A stretch of 64,000 nucleotides of DNA from Anaerobacillus alkaliphilus. Lineage in GTDB: Bacteria > Bacillota > Bacilli > Bacillales > Anaerobacillaceae. A program made the translations under genes and the position numbers. The notes beneath the pieces are model-generated. The model was not told the origin of the DNA, did no database searches, and was given only the letters and a program-made list of their open reading frames with translations. Positions 33,991 through 42,939 of the stretch are shown here, one piece after another (position 1 is the stretch's first letter; every line of letters starts with the position of its first letter). The stretch spans positions 558,001 to 622,000 of the forward strand of contig NZ_QOUX01000047.1 of assembly GCF_004116265.1 (NCBI RefSeq). Direction: 5' to 3'.

Positions 33991-34728
33991 TTAGTAATCG
34001 ATTTTTTCTAAAAAAAGTCCTCCAGCAAACGCCATATAATTGACTTGGTTACGCTCTTTTGACTGTAACATCGACTCAATATCTTGAGCAGTTAAACGGC
34101 GAAGGCCAACCTCAATCAGGACACCGACCATTTTTCTCACCATATTATAAAGGAAGCCCTCACCACGAACTCTTATCTCAATAAAACCATCGACTTCTTT
34201 TATATCAATAGCAAATATCTCACGAACCATCGACTTTTTCTTTGACTTTGCATTTGAAAATGTCGTAAAGTCATGACTCCCAAGAAACTTTTCACTAGCT
34301 TCTTGCATCGCTTTAATATCTAACTTCTTTTCCACATGCATACTATAGTTTCGCATAAATGGATTTATGTAGTCTTTATTCCAAATCTTATATAAGTACG
34401 TTTTATCCTTCGCATTATAGCGAGCATGAAAGCGGTCCTGAACTGAACTAACCTCACTAACCACTATATCCTTCGGTAAATATTTATTTAGATAATCTTT
34501 TATTTCTTTTTCTTTAAATGCTTCACTCGTCTTAAAATTAGCGATTTGTGCTAACGCATGAACGCCTGCATCTGTTCTCGAACAACCAATAATTTCAATT
34601 GGTGACCCAACCATTTCAGACAATACGTTTTCAATTTTTCCTTGGATCGTATTTTCGCCACTCCCTAGACGCTGCCACCCTTTATAACGAGTGCCATCAT
34701 ATTGAATCGTTAATTTATAATTGTTCAT
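33991..34728 (-). CDS. truA: tRNA pseudouridine(38-40) synthase TruA
   Basis: 245 aa. TruA hallmarks: IQYDGTRYKGWQR, catalytic Asp53 in GCSRTDAGVHALAQ, and the C-terminal RGEGFLYNMVRKMVG. Modifies U38-U40 in the anticodon stem. In Bacilli the principal truA sits in the ribosomal-protein cluster; this context (nuclease-like gene upstream, dehydrogenase downstream) suggests a second copy, which occurs in several Bacillus species. Overlaps the preceding gene by 14 bp. Confidence 0.92.
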   Translation of the reverse strand: MNNYKLTIQYDGTRYKGWQRLGSGENTIQGKIENVLSEMVGSPIEIIGCSRTDAGVHALAQIANFKTSEAFKEKEIKDYLNKYLPKDIVVSEVSSVQDRFHARYNAKDKTYLYKIWNKDYINPFMRNYSMHVEKKLDIKAMQEASEKFLGSHDFTTFSNAKSKKKSMVREIFAIDIKEVDGFIEIRVRGEGFLYNMVRKMVGVLIEVGLRRLTAQDIESMLQSKERNQVNYMAFAGGLFLEKIDY

Positions 34729-35461
34729 TGTTTTCTCCTTTTGTTACTACTTTCTCAAGGTAATAACCTACTAGTTCTGGATACTCTGATAGATCTTGCA
34801 AACCTTTTTCGGTAAGTGCGTAGGTTCCACGTTTCACTCTCTCAAACCACCGATAATAGTTTTTTGTTAAAATTGAAGATGTCTTATCTCCTGTACCTAG
34901 TTCTCTTAAAACCTTTGGTGAAGACGGCCCATATTTATCAAGATAACAAGCAATCTGAATACAGTTTTCTTTATAAGCAGTCATGATCTTTGTACGCGTG
35001 CTACCACCTACATTATAATTGGCACTGCGACCATCAATTTCTTTTCGTAAACTCTCTCTCTTACGCTTGTTCTGTCGCATACTTTTCTTTCGGTCAAAAG
35101 CGCTCGGGTGAAACAGAACATCGGCTTTTTTTCCTCTACCTACAGTCGATACAACGATTAATCCTAATTCCAATCTTTTTATCAGGTGACAAATGTCTAC
35201 CCACTTTTTTGACCGTAAATTATATTTCGGTTTTGGTATAGCTATATAGACTAAATCAGTTAATCGTTGTCGCTTGGCTGCCTGCACGAGAAGATCTACA
35301 TTTAAGGTCAGTTTTAATTCAACAACCACTAACTCATCACCTTTTACAGCTGCAATATCACAATCGTTGACCTCTCCGTAGACCTCAAAGCCTTCCTTCA
35401 CTAGAAACCTTTGGATTGGTTTATATAAATCTACTTCTAATAATTTTTCCTTTTCCTTCAT
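34715..35461 (-). CDS. DUF2161-like protein with PD-(D/E)XK nuclease fold
   Basis: 248 aa. N-terminal region LYKPIQRFLVKEGFEVYGEVNDCDIAAVKGDELVVVELKLTLNVDLLVQAAKRQRL has the nuclease pattern D-x13-ExK (D in DCDIAA, VELK) and an arginine-rich QxxxR helix. The middle is basic, and the C-terminus looks like a winged helix (YLDKYGPSSPKVLRELGTGDKTSSILTKNYYRWFERVKRGTYALTEKG). Probably acts on nucleic acid; role unknown. Start at 35461 chosen from context; the frame opens 33 codons earlier. Confidence 0.75.
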   Translation of the reverse strand: MKEKEKLLEVDLYKPIQRFLVKEGFEVYGEVNDCDIAAVKGDELVVVELKLTLNVDLLVQAAKRQRLTDLVYIAIPKPKYNLRSKKWVDICHLIKRLELGLIVVSTVGRGKKADVLFHPSAFDRKKSMRQNKRKRESLRKEIDGRSANYNVGGSTRTKIMTAYKENCIQIACYLDKYGPSSPKVLRELGTGDKTSSILTKNYYRWFERVKRGTYALTEKGLQDLSEYPELVGYYLEKVVTKGENNEQL

Positions 35462-35551
35462 AATTATAAACTCCATTACCATTTTAGATAAAATACGTAT
35501 TTTTATTCTATCATTAAACGAATGAAGCCTACACAAATAATACCCGCAAAG

Positions 35552-35582
35552 AAAAAACACACCTCAAATTTTAAGATGTGTA
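35552..35582 (-). terminator. terminator of the CBO0543-like gene
   Basis: Minus strand ACACATC, TTAAAATTT, GAGGTGTGT, TTTTTC. Confidence 0.75.
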
Positions 35583-35588
35583 ACAAAA

Positions 35589-36062
35589 TTAATCTTTAAA
35601 AAACCACCTGAAATACAGTCGAGAAAGAATAAATGAGAAGGACAATGAGAGAAAACTCCAATACCACTTCCACTTTACATAAGTAATTAACTTCGTATAT
35701 TTTACTGCAATTATTTCCAATCCAGTAATAACACCACTATAAGAAAATATGTGAAAAACTTTGCTAAGTATCCCTTTTGATTTAGGATAGCTAAGATTGA
35801 AAAGCACTGTTATAGCCGGAAAGATAAAATATTCAAAGGCAAAACTAGACCTACTTGCTTTCTTGAATAAGATCCGATAAGGATAACGCAGATAACCTTT
35901 TTCGACAACTAGCAAACCAAAAAACCAAGTAATCACCTGTTGAAAAAGGAAGGACACATGTGCCTCTCTCACTTTACTGCGAGGGACAAACTTTAGTAGG
36001 AGTATAGATAAAACGATACTAGAAGAAGTTACAATCGTTTTTTCCCTTATTCTTTTAGCCAT
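35589..36062 (-). CDS. CBO0543-like membrane protein
   Basis: 157 aa with about five helices. The centre YPYRILFKKASRSSFAFEYFIFPAITVLFNLSYPKSKG resembles the CBO0543 family seen in Bacillus and Clostridium (Pxr.f.ka..tsF.fEf.vfP...vlfNl.yPk). Function unknown. Start at 36062 follows GAGGAGGTC. Monocistronic. Confidence 0.65.
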   Translation of the reverse strand: MAKRIREKTIVTSSSIVLSILLLKFVPRSKVREAHVSFLFQQVITWFFGLLVVEKGYLRYPYRILFKKASRSSFAFEYFIFPAITVLFNLSYPKSKGILSKVFHIFSYSGVITGLEIIAVKYTKLITYVKWKWYWSFLSLSFSFILSRLYFRWFFKD

Positions 36063-36156
36063 TAGTATGACCTCCTCGTAGTGGTTTACCAGACCTTGGC
36101 AAACCAAGTATAGATACCCTTAAAATAGGATTTAGTCATATTATGGCACTTCTGAA

Positions 36157-36188
36157 CAAAAATTATTTGCACTCGCAAATAATAATTT
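36157..36188 (-). terminator. terminator of the MarR gene
   Basis: Minus strand ATTATTTGC, GAGT, GCAAATAAT, TTTTG, abutting the stop codon. Confidence 0.8.
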
Positions 36189-36701
36189 TCAAAGGGAAGT
36201 TTCTAAGATCTCGTTAGATGACCTTACTACAAACTCATAAAATTGGCTCCCTATTAATTCCGTACTTAAAAATGATGCTACTTTTATAAAAGCGTTAAGA
36301 TCGTCATCTGAAATCTTTTTAATCGTTTGAACAACTTGTAGCCTTGACTCATTAGCATGTTCTTTAATAAAATTTTGGACGATCTTCTTTCCTTCTTTCG
36401 TTAACGACACTTCACGAGTTCTGGCATCATTTCCATTTTTCATAATTACTAACCCATCTTCTTTAAGTTTCGTCAACTGACGGAAGATATTAGAAATGTT
36501 GACTTGGGCTAGATATGTTAACTCTGTCATGCGAATATTCGGATGAAAATATAGGATCCACAAGTTCCGAAATCCTGGAAATGTCAATTCTTCATGGTTT
36601 AATTGATTTTTAATATCATTTTCTATAACAAAATTAAGACCTCGAATCATTGCATAAACTAAATAACTTTTCGATAGAAGTTCATTAGATGATACACTCA
36701 T
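36189..36701 (-). CDS. MarR-family transcriptional regulator
   Basis: 170 aa. Winged HTH: MTELTYLAQVNISNIFRQLTKLKEDGLVIMKNGNDARTREVSLTKEGKKI, with the wing DARTREVSLT typical of MarR. The first third (YAMIRGLNFVIENDIKNQLNHEELTFPGFRNLWILYFHPN) is close to the Hpr/ScoC-like branch of Bacillus MarR proteins, which regulate transition-phase genes; so it could be an ScoC paralogue. No neighbour target is obvious. Confidence 0.82.
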   Translation of the reverse strand: MSVSSNELLSKSYLVYAMIRGLNFVIENDIKNQLNHEELTFPGFRNLWILYFHPNIRMTELTYLAQVNISNIFRQLTKLKEDGLVIMKNGNDARTREVSLTKEGKKIVQNFIKEHANESRLQVVQTIKKISDDDLNAFIKVASFLSTELIGSQFYEFVVRSSNEILETSL

Positions 36702-36770
36702 TTTTTATCCCTCATGATCATTTATGTAATAGGATAAGTATTACCAATTTTTTCAATTTTATTTTGAAAT

Positions 36771-36962
36771 GGCTGTTTTCGCAAAGTTTGTTGCTTTCGT
36801 AAAAATCCCAAAATCCGGATTTTTACACAAAATACTAAGAATTCACAACTAAGTTAGTTAGTATTGCTCTTTTCTTACATAATTTATTGGCTGATATCTT
36901 CATCTAGGGTATTTTTCCGATTATTTTAGGGTGAAAAAGCCACAATGTTCACGAAAAGAGCC
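36771..36962 (+). mobile_element. MITE copy 3, full length (192 bp)
   Basis: Ends GGCTGTTTTCGCAAAGTTTG and (inwards) GGCTCTTTTCGTGAACATTG, the same family as 12251-12443, which it matches almost base for base. Flanking octamers TTTGAAAT (36763-36770) and TTTAACAT (36963-36970) agree at 6 of 8, a partly eroded duplication. Its right flank touches the A/U-run of the next terminator. Confidence 0.88.
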
Positions 36963-36970
36963 TTTAACAT

Positions 36971-36997
36971 AAAAAATAGAGCCGATTGGCCCTATCC
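36971..36997 (-). terminator. terminator of the threonine aldolase operon
   Basis: Minus strand ATAGGGCC, AATC, GGCTCTAT, TTTTTAT; overlaps the stop codon. Confidence 0.85.
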
Positions 36998-38074
36998 CCT
37001 GTTCTTTAGTTTTGTGCCTAACACGTCAAATAAATGATCTAATTTTGTTTTAGGTACTTGTTCATACTGATCCCCAATACTAACTTCAAAATAACAACTG
37101 CTCGAGCTTACCTTATTAAGCCTACCTGTTAACCCAATCCCTGTCTCCTCATATACTTCTATCAGCACTTTTTCAGCTGTTTCTACCGGTAAACGAATAT
37201 GTACGTGAAACATATTAGAAACTGGTACTAGAGGAAGAGTTCGCACTCCCGCGCATTGATTGTAATAAGAAGCTAATTCTTTGGCTCCCTCATAATAGCT
37301 CCCCATTTTAGCTACTCGTTGATCAAAATAATGGTCAGCACTGATGATATATGGATAAAGACTAATTAGGTCACCCCCATGTCGTCGTTTCCAGACCTTT
37401 GATTTTTCAATGAAGTCAGTATCTCCTGCAAGAATAGCTCCAGCTAATCCTCCAATTCCTTTATAAAATGATACATAAACACTATCAAAAAGACGACAAA
37501 CTTCAGCTGCTGTTTTTTGATAATAAGGTAGAATTTCAAAAAGTCTTGCTCCATCAAGCTGCAACTTAATTCCCTTCTCTCGACAATATGCCGATATTGC
37601 CTCAAGTGTTTCGTACTCAGGTAATTGTCCACCAATTTCTCGTTGTGGTAATTCTAACAATAAACAAGAGACATCATCAGCCATGTTGACAACGTCTTCT
37701 AGCTGAATAATGCGATCATTATCAGCTAGAAGTACAGACTCAATCTGATGCAGTTCCTTTAATCCCTCTTCTTCATGAATTTCCAAATGGCTTAGTGGGT
37801 GGTACGCAACCTTCTTCACCCCTTTTTGATCACACCAAATTCGTAAGGCAATTTGTTGCGCCATTGTTCCACTTGGGAAAAAGACAGCTGCTTCTTTGCC
37901 TAAGTACGAAGCAATCTTCTCCTGAAACGTTTCAATTATTTGGCCAGTTCCATAATAATCACTTTCCAACTCGCCATCTAATTGTTGTAGCGCATCCTTC
38001 AACACGTGTAAATTTCTTTTTCCGTGTCCAGCTAATTGGCTACTGGTTCGTTTAAAGGCTTCCGCTAAATTCAT
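36992..38074 (-). CDS. threonine aldolase family PLP enzyme
   Basis: 360 aa beta-eliminating lyase/threonine aldolase fold. PLP Lys in SVYVSFYKGIGGLAGAIL, Asp that binds the pyridine ring in IKLQLDGARLFEI, and the N-terminal SDYYGTGQIIETFQEKIASYLGKEAAVFFPSGTMAQQIA. Cleaves L-threonine or allo-threonine to glycine and acetaldehyde, or similar substrates. ATG 38074 follows AGAGGAGAC. Third gene of an operon headed by T-box-controlled argS. Confidence 0.85.
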   Translation of the reverse strand: MNLAEAFKRTSSQLAGHGKRNLHVLKDALQQLDGELESDYYGTGQIIETFQEKIASYLGKEAAVFFPSGTMAQQIALRIWCDQKGVKKVAYHPLSHLEIHEEEGLKELHQIESVLLADNDRIIQLEDVVNMADDVSCLLLELPQREIGGQLPEYETLEAISAYCREKGIKLQLDGARLFEILPYYQKTAAEVCRLFDSVYVSFYKGIGGLAGAILAGDTDFIEKSKVWKRRHGGDLISLYPYIISADHYFDQRVAKMGSYYEGAKELASYYNQCAGVRTLPLVPVSNMFHVHIRLPVETAEKVLIEVYEETGIGLTGRLNKVSSSSCYFEVSIGDQYEQVPKTKLDHLFDVLGTKLKNRG

Positions 38075-38092
38075 AGATATGTCTCCTCTCAC

Positions 38093-38644
38093 TTATCCGT
38101 TTTTCCAGACCGCCGCATACTTCTTTTGATATTTTGGATCTGTTTCATTCTCAATCAAAGATAATGCCAACTCTTTAACTTCCTCATCCTTTATTTGATC
38201 AAATAAGTTCCTAAGTCCTTGAATCATATCAAAACGAATTAACGTGTAGTTCTTTTCATCTTCGCATTTCAGAAAGCGATTTTTAAAACTTTCCAAAACA
38301 AGCTTCCTTTGTTGTTCACCAGCAAGTCCGATACGCCATATAGACTGTAAGCAGTGCCTTGCAGTAACAAACTTCTTGTCTCTTGTTACTTCCCATATAG
38401 CAGAAAAATCCTCTAAAATCTTCTTCTCTGGGTCACTTATTGCCAATCGACATAAAAATTGCGCTGCTCTAGATCGACGATGGTTATCAGAGTCTGTTAA
38501 ATCGGCTATTAATTGATCCCAAACCTCATAAGCCCAATCGACCGGTTTTTCAGTTGCTACTACTATTTGCTGATATGCTTCATATTGTTGATCCTTATCT
38601 TTTGATGCTAGTAATTCAAAATAGTTTGCAATCGTAACTTCCAT
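38093..38644 (-). CDS. HEAT-like helical repeat protein
   Basis: 183 aa, almost wholly helical with repeated pairs (RRSRAAQFLCRLAI, VTARHCLQSIWRIGLA, IRFDMIQGLRNLFDQI, KELALSLIENETDPKYQKKYAAVW), consistent with HEAT/ARM repeats. Likely a protein-interaction module. Sits between argS and the threonine aldolase gene (16-19 bp gaps), so it is cotranscribed; function unknown. Confidence 0.7.
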   Translation of the reverse strand: MEVTIANYFELLASKDKDQQYEAYQQIVVATEKPVDWAYEVWDQLIADLTDSDNHRRSRAAQFLCRLAISDPEKKILEDFSAIWEVTRDKKFVTARHCLQSIWRIGLAGEQQRKLVLESFKNRFLKCEDEKNYTLIRFDMIQGLRNLFDQIKDEEVKELALSLIENETDPKYQKKYAAVWKNG

Positions 38645-38660
38645 TATAATTCTCCTTTAA

Positions 38661-40352
38661 CTACATTTCCTTTGGTGCGTGTACCCCTAGAAGTCTTAGT
38701 CCTTCCTTCAATACAATCGTCACCGATTTTACCAAAGCTAATCTGCTCTCAAGTTCTTCATCAGTAGTTAGGATTTTTACTCGACTATAATATTTGTTAA
38801 ACTCTTGGGACAGATCAAGTAGATATTTTGCCACTTGCGAAGGCTCATATTGGTAAAAGCTTTTCTCAATCACATTTGGAAATTCCATCAATAATTTTAC
38901 TACTGCCCAACTAGCACTGTCCTGTAATCCAGTTAGCCCAGCCGTTTGTGAAGAGACAGCTGCTTTTCGTAAAATTGAGCACGCTCTCGCATGAGTATAT
39001 TGTACGTAAGGACCTGTTGTTCCCTCAAATTTCAACATTTCTTCTAATGAGAACTCAACATTATTTTGTCGTTCGTTTTTGAGATCATGAAAAATAATAG
39101 ATCCAACACCAACCATTTTTGCAATCTCAGCTTTATTTGCTAAGTTAGGATTTTTGGCCTCAATATTTCTATGTGCCAATTCGATTGCTTCCGTAATAAC
39201 TTCTTCTAGAAGGACGATTTTTCCTTTTCTAGTCGACATTTTTTTGCCGTCCTTTAAAATAAATCCAAAAGGAATATGAACTAATTGTTTCGCCCATTCA
39301 AAACCTGCTTTTTCGAGAACTAAAAATACCTGTTTGAAATGTAGGCTTTGTTCTTGACCAACGACATAAATCGTCTTCTCGAATTGATATTGTTGCTGTC
39401 GATAAAAAGCCGCCGTTACATCTCTCGTTGCATACAAGGTAGCCCCATCGGACTTTTTAATCAAACATGGAGGTAAATCATACTCATGTAAGTCAACAAC
39501 CTCAGCACCTTCTGAACTAGAAAGAAGACCTTTTTCATTTAACAACTCAATCGTTTGGTCCATCTTGTCATTGTAAAATGCTTCCCCTTGGTAAGAGTCA
39601 AAATGTACATCTAGCAATTGATAGATTTTCGAAAACTCTTGAAGCGATTCTTCTCTAAACCATTTCCAAAGTGCTAGTGCTTCCTCATTGCCGTCTTCTA
39701 GTTTCTTAAACCATCGTCTTGCTTCATCTTCAAGGGCTGGTTGCTTTTCTGCCTCTTCATGAAATTTTACATAGAGGGCTAATAATTCTTTGATCGGTTC
39801 TGCCTTGACTTTATTCGCATCACCCCACAGTTGATAAGCAACAATCAGCTTACCAAATTGAGTTCCCCAATCCCCTAAGTGATTAACTCTAACTGCTTGA
39901 TAACCGCATTTCTCAACGATATTTGCTAGTGAATTCCCAATAACCGTCGAACGTAAATGTCCCATTGAGAACGGTTTTGCTATATTTGGTGATGAAAAAT
40001 CGAGGACAATCGACTTCTTATTACCTATTGTTAGCGACCCGTAATTCATATCCTCATTTAAAATTGTTTGTAACATCTCATTACTTACGGATTGTTTATT
40101 TAAAAAACAATTCACATAAGGGCCGTCAGCCACTACTTTTTCAAATAAAGGATGTTGAATTTTAGGGGCTAATTCTTTTGCAATCACATTTGGTGCTTTT
40201 TTCATTAGCTTTGCTAGCCCAAAGCACGGAAAAGCCAAATCCCCTTGCTCCTCATACTTTGGTTTTTCTATCAACTTTTCTACGTCCTCAACTTCTACCA
40301 TGCCATCCAAACTTCCTGTAAGTTCAGTAGCGTATACTAGTTTTAATTCCAT
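38661..40352 (-). CDS. argS: arginyl-tRNA synthetase
   Basis: 563 aa class I synthetase. Add-domain N-terminus, catalytic signature SPNIAKPFSMGHLRSTVIGNSLANI (HIGH-type SMGHLRS), NHLGDWGTQFG, and the KMSK-like KKMSTRKGKIV. C-terminal anticodon-binding domain ends LRLLGVHAPKEM. Charges tRNA-Arg. Start is MELKLVYATEL behind AAGGGTGATGGAG; the frame opens 27 codons further up into the leader. Resembles the second argS type of the B. cereus group. Controlled by the T-box directly upstream. Confidence 0.93.
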   Translation of the reverse strand: MELKLVYATELTGSLDGMVEVEDVEKLIEKPKYEEQGDLAFPCFGLAKLMKKAPNVIAKELAPKIQHPLFEKVVADGPYVNCFLNKQSVSNEMLQTILNEDMNYGSLTIGNKKSIVLDFSSPNIAKPFSMGHLRSTVIGNSLANIVEKCGYQAVRVNHLGDWGTQFGKLIVAYQLWGDANKVKAEPIKELLALYVKFHEEAEKQPALEDEARRWFKKLEDGNEEALALWKWFREESLQEFSKIYQLLDVHFDSYQGEAFYNDKMDQTIELLNEKGLLSSSEGAEVVDLHEYDLPPCLIKKSDGATLYATRDVTAAFYRQQQYQFEKTIYVVGQEQSLHFKQVFLVLEKAGFEWAKQLVHIPFGFILKDGKKMSTRKGKIVLLEEVITEAIELAHRNIEAKNPNLANKAEIAKMVGVGSIIFHDLKNERQNNVEFSLEEMLKFEGTTGPYVQYTHARACSILRKAAVSSQTAGLTGLQDSASWAVVKLLMEFPNVIEKSFYQYEPSQVAKYLLDLSQEFNKYYSRVKILTTDEELESRLALVKSVTIVLKEGLRLLGVHAPKEM

Positions 40353-40385
40353 CTCCATCACCCTTCTTTTTCTCAGAAAATAATA

Positions 40386-40622
40386 AAAAAATCCCGTCTC
40401 TAATAATAGAGACGAGATTACCCGCGGTACCACTCTGATTGTTCACAAAAAGAACCTTCTTAACTAACGATAACGGGTTTCCCCCGACAACACCCTACCA
40501 ATTTCCCGTTCAGGCTGTATCTCAGAAGTGCGCTTCATTAAGTATTGTCTATTAGGCTTGCACCATCCCTAACTCGCTACAGACACTTGCTTAATTACTC
40601 TCTTCATCATAGATTTTTGATA
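40386..40622 (-). promoter_or_regulatory. T-box riboswitch leader (Arg specifier CGC)
   Basis: Minus-strand leader with the T-box sequence AGAGTGGTACCGCGGGT (complement of 40419-40435), followed by a terminator (GTCTCTATTATTAGAGACGG, TTTTTTT; 40387-40412). Stem I shows the AGAGAGTA S-turn, GGGATGGTGCAAGCC distal loop and, on the 3' side, GAAG-CGC-ACTTCTGAG, placing the specifier codon CGC (Arg) at 40530-40532. Uncharged tRNA-Arg binding would stabilise the antiterminator and switch on argS. Confidence 0.92.
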
Positions 40623-40630
40623 TTTTTGAC

Positions 40631-40659
40631 AGTATAAACAAGATTTGCGGAAAAATCAA
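40631..40659 (-). promoter_or_regulatory. promoter of the argS T-box operon
   Basis: Minus strand TTGATT, 17 bp, TATACT, placed so that transcription starts a few bases before stem I. Confidence 0.75.
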
Positions 40660-40735
40660 CCTTTTCTTAAGTGGCATCTTAATTGACACCCAGCTTTTGA
40701 ATACGTAAGCTTAAACTAAAAAGAGAGGTATTCCG

Positions 40736-41740
40736 ATGACACAAATTGATCAACAGTCTTCTAACAAAGAAATTGGCACGGATGGTTCTTTCAAACGACA
40801 GACAAATAGATTTTCAACACCATTTGGCAGTCAAAAAGGTGAATGGCCAGTCGAAAGAGGACGTTACCGACTACTTTGGACACCAGCCTGCCCTTGGGCA
40901 CACCGTACAGTCATAGTTCGAAATCTCCTAGGCCTAGAAGATGCAATTAGTTTAGGCACCGCTAGTCCAATGCGACCAAAACTGCCCGATGTTGATTGGG
41001 AGTTTTCCTTAGACGAAAATAACGTAGATCCAGTCCTGGGAATACGCTATGTGAGCGAAGTTTATAAAAATACAGATCCTGAATATACCGGTAGACCTAC
41101 GGTACCAGTAATGATTGACGTAAATAGTCGTCAGGTCGTAAACAACGACTATTATAAACTAACAAACTACCTAGAGACAGTTTGGCGGCCACTTCACAAA
41201 AAAAATGCTCCAGATTTATACCCTGAAAACTTACGTAATGAGATTGATGCACTAAATGAAACCATCTTCCATGATATCAATAATGGTGTTTATAAATGCG
41301 GGTTTGCACGAAGTCAAGAAGTCTATGAAGAAGCGTTCGATCGCCTATTCTTCCGTTTAGATGAGTTGGAAAAACACCTCACTTCTCGACGTTTTCTATT
41401 TGGTGATTATATATCAGACTCAGATGTTCGTCTTTACGCTACCTTAATTCGTTTCGACGTTGCTTACTATAATGCTTTTAAGACAAATCGGAATTTAATT
41501 CGGGATTTTCCAGCTTTATGGGGTTATGTCAGAGACTTGTATCAAACTCCGGGATTTGGCGATACAACTGACTTTGAATCTATTAAAAAACACTATCATT
41601 TATCAATTACAATCTTTACGAACAATGACGCGAAAATTCTGCCAAAAGGGCCAGATCTAGCACCACTTCAAACACCACATAATCGAGAAAATTTAAGTGG
41701 AATGACAGATAAGTTTCTCACACAAGAAAGGAGCAACTAA
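40736..41740 (+). CDS. S-glutathionyl-(chloro)hydroquinone reductase-like GST
   Basis: 334 aa of the YqjG/ECM4 (GST omega-like) family. Thioredoxin-fold N-terminus with the active site ACPWAHRTVIVRNLLGLEDAI (Cys52), then a helical C-terminal domain FLFGDYISDSDVRLYATLIRFDVAYY. The enzyme reduces glutathionyl-quinone adducts using a thiol; since Bacilli normally use bacillithiol instead of glutathione, the physiological thiol is uncertain. Overlaps the next gene start region (TAA then GTG), so both form an operon. RBS AGAGAGG. Confidence 0.88.
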   Translation: MTQIDQQSSNKEIGTDGSFKRQTNRFSTPFGSQKGEWPVERGRYRLLWTPACPWAHRTVIVRNLLGLEDAISLGTASPMRPKLPDVDWEFSLDENNVDPVLGIRYVSEVYKNTDPEYTGRPTVPVMIDVNSRQVVNNDYYKLTNYLETVWRPLHKKNAPDLYPENLRNEIDALNETIFHDINNGVYKCGFARSQEVYEEAFDRLFFRLDELEKHLTSRRFLFGDYISDSDVRLYATLIRFDVAYYNAFKTNRNLIRDFPALWGYVRDLYQTPGFGDTTDFESIKKHYHLSITIFTNNDAKILPKGPDLAPLQTPHNRENLSGMTDKFLTQERSN

Positions 41741-42241
41741 GTGATTATACGGGATGCACATAGTGACGAACTAACATTGATCCGTGATCAAAGAGTTAGT
41801 TCATATAGTGAATATGCAACTCTGATCTCAGAAGAACATTGGAATGCATTAAAGAAGGCAATTTCATCTGAAACCGATCAACAACCAGGAGTCGAGCTGA
41901 TTGTCGCTGAATTAAATGGGGAAATTCTTGGAAGTGTCGCCTTATTCCCTGCAAAAATTGATGCTTACGAAGGGCGCGTTCAGGAACTTGACTATCCTGA
42001 GATACGCATGCTCGCCGTTGCCCCTGCAGCCCGTGGGAAAGGGGTAGCCTCTGCTTTAGTAACAGAATGTGTGAACAGAACAAAAGCTAAGGGGTACTCT
42101 ACTATTGGTTTACACACAGGTGAGTTTATGAAAAATGCGATGAAGCTTTATGAAAAGTTTGGCTTTGAGCGGTTACCGAAATACGATTTTGTACCTGCCA
42201 ATGACGGGGTTGTAGTAAAAGCATTCCGTCTTTCGTTATAA
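41741..42241 (+). CDS. GNAT family N-acetyltransferase
   Basis: 166 aa, GTG start immediately after the previous stop with AAAGGAGC before it. Acetyl-CoA motif MLAVAPAARGKGVASALVTECVNRTKAKGYSTIGLHT, then MKLYEKFGFERLP (motif B). Cotranscribed with the hydroquinone reductase, so the acceptor may be a xenobiotic or thiol-related amine; inference only. Confidence 0.88.
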   Translation: MIIRDAHSDELTLIRDQRVSSYSEYATLISEEHWNALKKAISSETDQQPGVELIVAELNGEILGSVALFPAKIDAYEGRVQELDYPEIRMLAVAPAARGKGVASALVTECVNRTKAKGYSTIGLHTGEFMKNAMKLYEKFGFERLPKYDFVPANDGVVVKAFRLSL

Positions 42242-42247
42242 AAAGTG

Positions 42248-42283
42248 AGGAGAACTACCGAAAAATGTAGTTCTCCTTTTCTC
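42248..42283. terminator. bidirectional terminator
   Basis: GGAGAACTAC, 8-nt loop, GTAGTTCTCC, TTTTCTC on +; also serves the convergent ThuA-like gene whose stop is at its edge. Confidence 0.8.
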
Positions 42284-42938
42284 ATACAAGTCTACAGCCC
42301 CATTTAATCACCTGAGCTAGCATTCTAGTCATATTTGGATGTAGCAAACCTTCCTTAAGATGCGCTGGTGTTAAACAAACCACACGTCCTTCACCGTATT
42401 CGTGAGCCCAACCTGCGATAGAAGCTCCATCAATGGACTCTGACCTTAAGAAGACGTTTGTCTCAGCTTCATTACAATGAACAAAATAGTGTTCGTCGAT
42501 AATAGCAAAGTCATAGCTTGGATCTATTAATTTTGCTCCTGATACGCGATAATTGACCAACTGATGGATTTCAGGGTGTCGGATAAAATATCCGCGAGTC
42601 ATCGAGAGATAGTCACCTTGCGTTGGATATGATGCTAAACCTGAATGCCAAGCGATCCAACTACCTCCGTTTTTGACGTATTCGCAAATTATTTTTTCAG
42701 TTAACGGGTCCATCCAAGTCTCGACTTTTTCAGCTTCTGGATTTACTCTGTTTTCTTTAAACAAAATCACGGCATCTGGTTTCGTGAGCAAACTAGTAGC
42801 CAACTCGGTTACTGAAATATTTTCTACTACCACTTGATCGTTTTCAAAGTGGTCTCTAACTGCTTGCTTAATACTCTCTACTGACCATTCTTCCCTATGA
42901 TAATAATCTCCTAAAACTGCGACTATTCTTATTCTCAT
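42282..42938 (-). CDS. ThuA-like / trehalose-utilisation domain protein
   Basis: 218 aa class I glutamine-amidotransferase-like fold of the ThuA type: VLGDYYHREEW, ENRVNPEAEKVETWMDPLTEKIICEYVKNGGSWIAWHSGLASYP and YGEGRVVCLTPAHLKEGLLHPNMTRML. ThuA proteins take part in sugar (trehalose/disaccharide) metabolism of unclear chemistry. Adjacent to the SDR gene (1-bp gap), so the two are coupled. Confidence 0.78.
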   Translation of the reverse strand: MRIRIVAVLGDYYHREEWSVESIKQAVRDHFENDQVVVENISVTELATSLLTKPDAVILFKENRVNPEAEKVETWMDPLTEKIICEYVKNGGSWIAWHSGLASYPTQGDYLSMTRGYFIRHPEIHQLVNYRVSGAKLIDPSYDFAIIDEHYFVHCNEAETNVFLRSESIDGASIAGWAHEYGEGRVVCLTPAHLKEGLLHPNMTRMLAQVIKWGCRLV

Positions 42939-42939
42939 C

